64,000 nt of DNA from contig CAXKVR010000029.1 of the NCBI GenBank assembly GCA_964058845.1, positions 186,001 through 250,000 on the forward strand, in the 5' to 3' direction. A program made the translations under genes and the position numbers. Shown here one piece after another: positions 58,641 through 64,000 of the stretch (positions within the stretch are counted from its first letter, which is position 1; each line of letters begins with the position of its first letter). Source of the stretch: Carex sylvatica. Its lineage: Eukaryota; Streptophyta; Magnoliopsida; Poales; Cyperaceae. Under the pieces are notes generated by a model that did no database searches, was not told the origin of the DNA, and saw nothing but the letters and a program-made list of their open reading frames with translations.

Positions 58641-60175
58641 TGTTGGCAGGTTGCTAAAGGAGATCCAAAATGGAAAGCAGACATGCTAGAAAGCTCGAGG
58701 TCCTTTTAAAGAATAAAATCTGGGAACTTGTGTCACTACCACCAGGCAAGAAGATTGTTGGATGCAAGAGGGTCTTCACAGTCAAACAGAATCCAGAGGG
58801 TCTAGTTGAGCGCTACAAAGCGAGGTTGGTAGCGAAAGGGTACAGTCAGACCTATGGTATTGACTATGATGAGACCTTTGCACCCGTGGCGAAGATGAGC
58901 ACAGTGAGGACACTGGTTTCTGTGGCAGTGAATGGAGGATGGAAGTTACACCAACTCGACGTGAAGAATGCATTTCTTCATGGTGATTTGTTGGAGGAGG
59001 TGTATATGGAGATTTCATCAGGGTTTGGCATGAACCAGACAGTGGGTAAGGTATGCAGGCTCAAGAAGTCGCTTTATGGATTGAAGCAATCTCCCCGGGC
59101 CTGGTTTGATAGGTTCAGAAAGGCTATGGTAGGTATGGGCTATCAGCAAATCAATGCTGATCACACGGTGTTTTCTCGACAACATGGTGGTCACATTATT
59201 ATGCTGGCTGTGTATGTCGATGATATGATCATTACCGGGGATGATGAGGGGGAAATTGCAAAGTTGAAGGAAAAATTGGGAAAGGAATTCGAAGTGAAGG
59301 ATTTGGGATAGCTTAGATACTTCCTTGGAATTGAGGTGGCTCGCGGAGTAGAGGGGATTGTTTTGTCCCAAAGGAAGTATGTCCTAGATTTACTCACAGA
59401 GACAGGCATGTTGGGGTGTAGGCCTGCAGTTTCTCCAATTGATGTGAAGGCCAAGATAAGTGCAGAGGTAGGAGAACAGGTTGATCGTGAGAGATACCAA
59501 AGACTGGTAGGCAGATTGATCTATTTGACACATACACGTTCCGATATCTCATTTGTAGTGAGCGTGGTGAGCCGCTACATGCATGACCCTAGGAAGGGCC
59601 ATATGAACGCAATGTATCACATTTTGAGGTACCTGAAGAGTGCACCAGGGAAGAGCTTGATTTTTAGACATAATGGACACATGAACATTGAGGGCTATTG
59701 TGACTCTGACTGGGCCAATTGCCAAGATGACAGGAGGTCCACAGCTGACTATTGCATGTTCGTAGGGGGCAACTTGGTATCTTGGAAGAGCAAGAAACAT
59801 CCAGTTGTTTTCCCAGATCGACAGCAGAAGCTGAGTACAGGGCTATGACATTGGGAGTTGCTGAGATGCTGTGGCTGAAGAGGTTGTTGAAAGAGCTCAA
59901 GGTGAATCACGGAGCTCAAATAAAATTATGGTGCGATAGCAAGTCAGCAATCAGCATTGCCAAGAATCCTGTGCAGCATGACAGAACTAAGCATGTGGAG
60001 ATCGATAGGTTCTTCATAAAGGAAAAGCTAGAAAGTGGACTATTGGAGCTGAGTCATGTAGCTACTGGAGATCAAGTAGCTGACTGTCTCACCAAAGGAC
60101 TTAGTTCAATAGATCTAGATATGTTTTGTGACAAGATAGGCTTGATGGATATATTTTGTCCATCTTGAGGGGGAG
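58641..60175 (+). pseudogene. Copia RT-RNase H fragment, 5'-truncated
   Basis: Begins at the RT start (KIWELVSLPPGKKIVGCKRV, 58710 onward) with the RT motifs LHQLDVKNAFLHGDLLEEVY, YGLKQSPRAWFDRF and VYVDDMIITGD. A stop interrupts at 59309 (DLG-stop-LRYFLGIEVA). RNase H follows with YCDSDWANCQDDRRSTADYC, then a frame change near 59810 and STAEAEYRAM, LWCDSKSAISIAKNPVQHDR, TKHVEID, ending DIFCPS before the purine tract GAGGGGGAG. No gag, protease or integrase is present. It is a different lineage from the elements at 4-15 kb. Confidence 0.88.
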
Positions 60176-63100
60176 TGTTGAGATATTTGTATCTTTATTG
60201 TTTGTTTTATTAGAATAGTTTTGGAGGGTCTATCAGTAAATAGGCCATTATGAAATAGTCTAGGGGGTTATTTGTAAGAGTGCTTTGTAAGGCTCTATAT
60301 AAGCCCAAATCATTAATCAATAAAGTAACTTTTGACTGAAATCTTTATATACCGTATAGGGTAATATATATTATGAAAATATTTATGTATATTCTTCATC
60401 AAAATAAATATGTATATGCAGTTTAATAAATTATTGGCTTGAATATGTGATTTAATAAATTAATTTAAGAACATAAAGTACATATGTTGTGGTTTAGGAA
60501 TGTAAACGGTATGATACAGATATTACATAAAGTTAAAAATCTAACAGTATCCTTATCCGCTATAATTTTCAGATACAGATACAGATAGTCTCGGATACAT
60601 ATACATATCGAATAATTTAGTAATTTTATGAATTCGGATTCCCTAAACTAACTCTAATCTTAAGTTTGCATCTGGACCTTAGGATAAGAATATGGCTTAA
60701 TTCGGCGTGAGGTGAAACTAAATCAACTAGACCGTGATAGTCACCACCAAAAAGTTATAATGGAGATATTCAATCAAACAAGATCAGGAAACTGAATCAA
60801 CCAGATCGGAACTGTTATCACTCAGAGGTCTCAATAAAGAGCCGCCAATGTGAAAGCTAGAAAAAAAGTACGAAAACAGAAGATCATAAAAAGAAGAGGA
60901 GAGAAGGGAGGGAGAAGAGGAGGATAAATATAGCACATAACAAACACAAACACAAACAATAAAAACAAACAAGAACATCTAACACATCAAGTAAATAACT
61001 ACATGTACAACTCATTCCATCCTCCCTTCCATTGCCAAAGAAGGCAAAAACAACTCGGGAAAAGAGGAGACGAAGAAGTGGACAGTTTGTCTTGGAGAAT
61101 AAGAGCCCCCAAATTGAAGTGGTGGGCAGATCCACCAAGCGTAAGCACTGAGATTCATTAGACGGAAACACCTGCTTGAACGAATGCCGGATCAAAGAGC
61201 GGTGGTCAAATTCACTAAGTGGAAGCACCAAAAATAGTGACCAGATCTACTAGGCATAACCACTTGCTTAAACGATATTCTATGGAGAAATTTAAGGAAT
61301 ATCCCTCAATTTTTTTGATAATTTTTTTTTTTTTATTGTAAATGTTGGAGGTCAAGCCACCTAAGTCTTTAATACTATTTTATTACAACAAATAATTTCT
61401 CTTATCCAATTTTCTATCTCATGACCTCCCATATTATATGTGGTGTGCGTTTGCTACTATACTAAAGGCTAGTTTTTAAAAATAAAAAAAATGTATCAAA
61501 TTTATTCTTTTTTTCTGTTAATTATTGTTTTAAATTTATAAAATACTTATTTTATCCTTGATTAAAAACTAAAAATTATGTAGCACAATTAAGAAAACGG
61601 TTCGGTTGTCTAATTGACTGGTTTGTGAGGGCAAATTTCTCATTTTCTTACTTGTAAGTTGTAACGTACACGCATGTGTATATCTAAATGCCACTGTGGT
61701 GATTGTGATTTTTGCAAGAGTCTCCGTTTACCTCTGATTTGATATTGTGATTTTTGAAAGAGTCTCCCTTTACCTCTAGTCAATGCAACTTTTCAGCACG
61801 CTTGTCGTTTGTTATGGTGCATTTTTCAAATTTTGGCAATGCATAACTAAGTCTGGATCTTTCTTAGTTTGACAACGAAAGCGATCTTAATTTGTAGGAT
61901 TATTTGACTGAAGTCATTTCTCTCCTTCAGATAGAGTGGCAAGGGATATCTTTTGCCCATCTTGAGGGGAGTGTTGGGATATTTGTATCTTTATTGTTTG
62001 TTTTATTAGAATAGTTTTACAGGGTCTATCAGTAAATAGGCCATTATGAAATAGTCTAGGGGTTATTTGTAAGAGTGCTTTGTAAGGCTCTATATAAGTC
62101 CAAATCATTAATCAATAAAGTAACTTTTGACTGAAATCTTTATATACTGTATAGGGTAATATATATTATGAAAATATTTATGTATATTCTTCATCAAAAT
62201 AAATATGTATATGCAGTTTAATAAATTATTGGCTTGAATATGTGATTTAATAAATTAATTTAAGAACATGAAGTACATATGTTGTGGTTTAGGAATGTAA
62301 ACGGTATGATACATATATTACATAAAGTTAAAAATCTAACAATATCCTTATCCGCTATAATTTTCAGATACAGATATAGATAGTCTCGGATACATATACA
62401 TATCGGATAATTTAGTAATTTTATGAATTCGGATTCCCTAAACTAACTCTAATCTTAAGTTTGCATCTGGACCTTAGGATAAGAATATGGCTTAATTCGG
62501 CGCGAGGTGAAACTAAATCAACTAGACCGTGATAGTCACCACCAAAAAGTTATAATGGAGATATTCAATCAAGCAAGATCAGGAAATTGAATCAACCAGA
62601 TCGGAATTGTTATCACTCAGAGGTCTCAATAAAGAGCCGCCAATGTGAAAGCTAGAAAAAAAGTACGAAAACAGAAGATCATAAAAAGAAGAGGAGAGAA
62701 GGGAGGGAGAAGAGGAGGATAAATATAGCACATAACAAACATAGACACAAACAACAAAAACAAACAAGAACATCGAACACATCAAGTAAGTAACTACATG
62801 TACAACTCATTCCATCCTCCCTTCCATTGCCAAAGAAGGCAAAAACAACTCGGGAAAAGAGGAGATGAAGAAGTGGACAGTTTGTCTTGGAGAATAAGAG
62901 CCCCCAAATTGAAGTGGTGGGCAGATCCACCAAGCGTAAGCACTGAGATTCATTAGATGGAAACACCTGCTTGAACGAATGCCGGATCAAAGAGCGGTGG
63001 TCAAATTCACTAGGTGGAAGCACCAAAAATAGTGACCAGATCTACTAGGCATAACCACTTGCTTAAACGATATTCTATGGAGAAATTTAAGGAATATCCC

Positions 63101-63702
63101 TCAATTTTTTTGATAATTTGTTTTTTTTTTTATAGTAAATGTTGGAGGTCAAGCCACCTAAGTTTTTAATACCATTTTATTATAACAAATGATTTCTCTT
63201 ATCCAATTTTCTATCTCATGACCTCCCATATTATATGTGGTGTGCCTTTGCTACTAGACTAAATGCTAGTTTTTAAAAATAAAAAAAAATGTATCAAATT
63301 TATTCTTTTTTTCTGTTAATTCTTGTTTAAATTTATAAAATACTTATTTTATCCTCGATTAAAAACTAAGAATTATGTAGCACAATTAAGAAAATGGTTC
63401 GGTTGTCTAATTGACTGGTTTGTGAGGGCAAATTTCTCATTTTCTTACTTGTAAGTTGTAACGTACACGCATGTGTATATCTAAATGCCACTGTGGTGAT
63501 TGTGATTTTTGAAAGAGTCTCCGTTTACCTCTAGTCAATGCAACTTTTCAGCACGCTTGTCGTTTGTTATGGTGCATTTTTCAAATTTTGGCAATGCATA
63601 ACTAAGTCTGGATCTTTCTTAGTTTAACAACGAAAGCGATCTTAATTTGTAGGATTATTTGACTGAAGTCATTTCTCTCCTTCAGATAGAGTGGCAAGGG
63701 AT
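60147..63702. repeat. Tandem duplication, unit about 1.79 kb (60147-61935 and 61936-63702)
   Basis: Unit 1 opens GGATATATTTTGTCCATCTT and unit 2 opens GGATATCTTTTGCCCATCTT; the two agree throughout with scattered substitutions. Unit 1 has about 33 extra bases near 61710-61760 caused by a local repeat of GTGATTTTTGAAAGAGTCTC. Each unit contains the last bases of the Copia pol, its LTR, an unclassified repeat and an inverted RALF-type promoter module (61770-61935, 63535-63702). The frames at 60884-61231 and 62679-63026 are parallel in both units but have no recognisable protein, and I do not call them genes. Confidence 0.85.
60176..60401 (+). repeat. 3' LTR of the Copia fragment at 58.6 kb
   Basis: Starts TGTTGAGATATTTGTATC after GAGGGGGAG. 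The stretch GCTCTATATAAGCCCAAATC near 60292 looks like the LTR promoter. The 3' limit is uncertain; I end it at a plausible CA. A second copy starts at 61970 through the tandem duplication. Confidence 0.6.
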
Positions 63703-64000
63703 TGGCCTCTGTTTTTTCTCTTAAAAGTAAAATCGGTTGGCCCATCTTTCTTTTTTTCCAATTAGATATGGACGACACGGTATACATACACAATTGTTAT
63801 TTCCAATTAGATATGGACTCAACCTAACTGTTCAAATTAATTCCAACTTTCCTTTCACCTAATTCGTTCATCTATACAACCAATTACTTGATTGAAGTTT
63901 CCATAAAATTTTCGCATCTTATCTAGTCATCTGCTTTTTATTGTCTTCTTTTTCTTAGGATAGTGCTTATTACTGCATTAATCTCAGTGAAAAGGACTTG
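63703..64000 (-). repeat. Distal RALF-unit block, inverted
   Basis: TCGTTCATCTATACAACCAA then TTACTTGATTGAAGTTTCCA near 63870 matches 36372-36410 upstream of RALF-like gene 3. It is thus another orphan upstream block with no gene attached inside the window. Confidence 0.5.

Noticed and set aside
60176..62200. Apparent LTR pair about 1.79 kb apart suggesting a small LTR element
   Set aside because: The repeated unit also contains the end of the upstream Copia pol and unrelated sequence, so it is a tandem duplication.

Overview
The window is AT-rich nuclear DNA from a flowering plant, probably a eudicot. The evidence is spliceosomal introns, a complete eight-exon CYP90B-type cytochrome P450, a family of small secreted RALF-like peptide genes with one intron each, a degraded chloroplast matK insertion, and dense Ty1/Copia, LINE, CACTA, hAT and MITE content. 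I cannot name the species. Few host genes survive; most of the sequence is nested transposable elements and their debris.

Layout. 1-3.8 kb: intron-like DNA with MITEs and one minus-strand exon of a TIM14/PAM18-type J-domain protein (2434-2609). 3.84-6.68 kb: a short Copia element with paired LTRs and target-site duplication (TSD) GGTGC; its integrase/RT region is replaced by a fragment of a host PB1-domain gene of the CLMP1/Phox type. 7.04-15.34 kb: a composite Copia insertion with TSD ATTTC. Its two outer LTRs come from different families and its centre is a palindrome with 3.24-kb arms. 15.3-17.5 kb: possible 5' end of a minus-strand gene. 17.5-24.5 kb: duplicated intergenic blocks, CACTA-like debris, tandem repeats and a nested foldback element. 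24.5-25.9 kb: Copia fragment. 25.9-39.6 kb: a segmentally duplicated cluster of RALF-like peptide genes (two plus-strand, one minus-strand, one truncated pseudogene), with orphan promoter modules and a hAT element made largely of 11-bp repeats. 40.5-47.2 kb: a foldback MITE, a hAT MITE with an 8-bp TSD, and a decayed L1-type LINE. 48.2-49.4 kb: a long-TIR foldback element. 49.9-50.4 kb: plastid matK insertion. 51.58-55.45 kb: the CYP90B-like gene on the minus strand. 56.4-58.6 kb: a CACTA element with TSD ACT inside older related debris. 58.6-60.4 kb: 5'-truncated Copia fragment with 3' LTR. 60.15-63.7 kb: a 1.79-kb tandem duplication carrying that LTR and a piece of RALF-type promoter.

Functionally, the only complete conventional host gene is the P450, whose family hydroxylates steroids at C-22 in brassinosteroid synthesis. 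The RALF-like genes encode candidate secreted signalling peptides. The genes look independent and form no operon or pathway cluster. The notable biology is genome remodelling: host-exon capture by a retroelement, a chimeric foldback retroelement cDNA that integrated as one unit, and promoter modules copied by segmental duplication.
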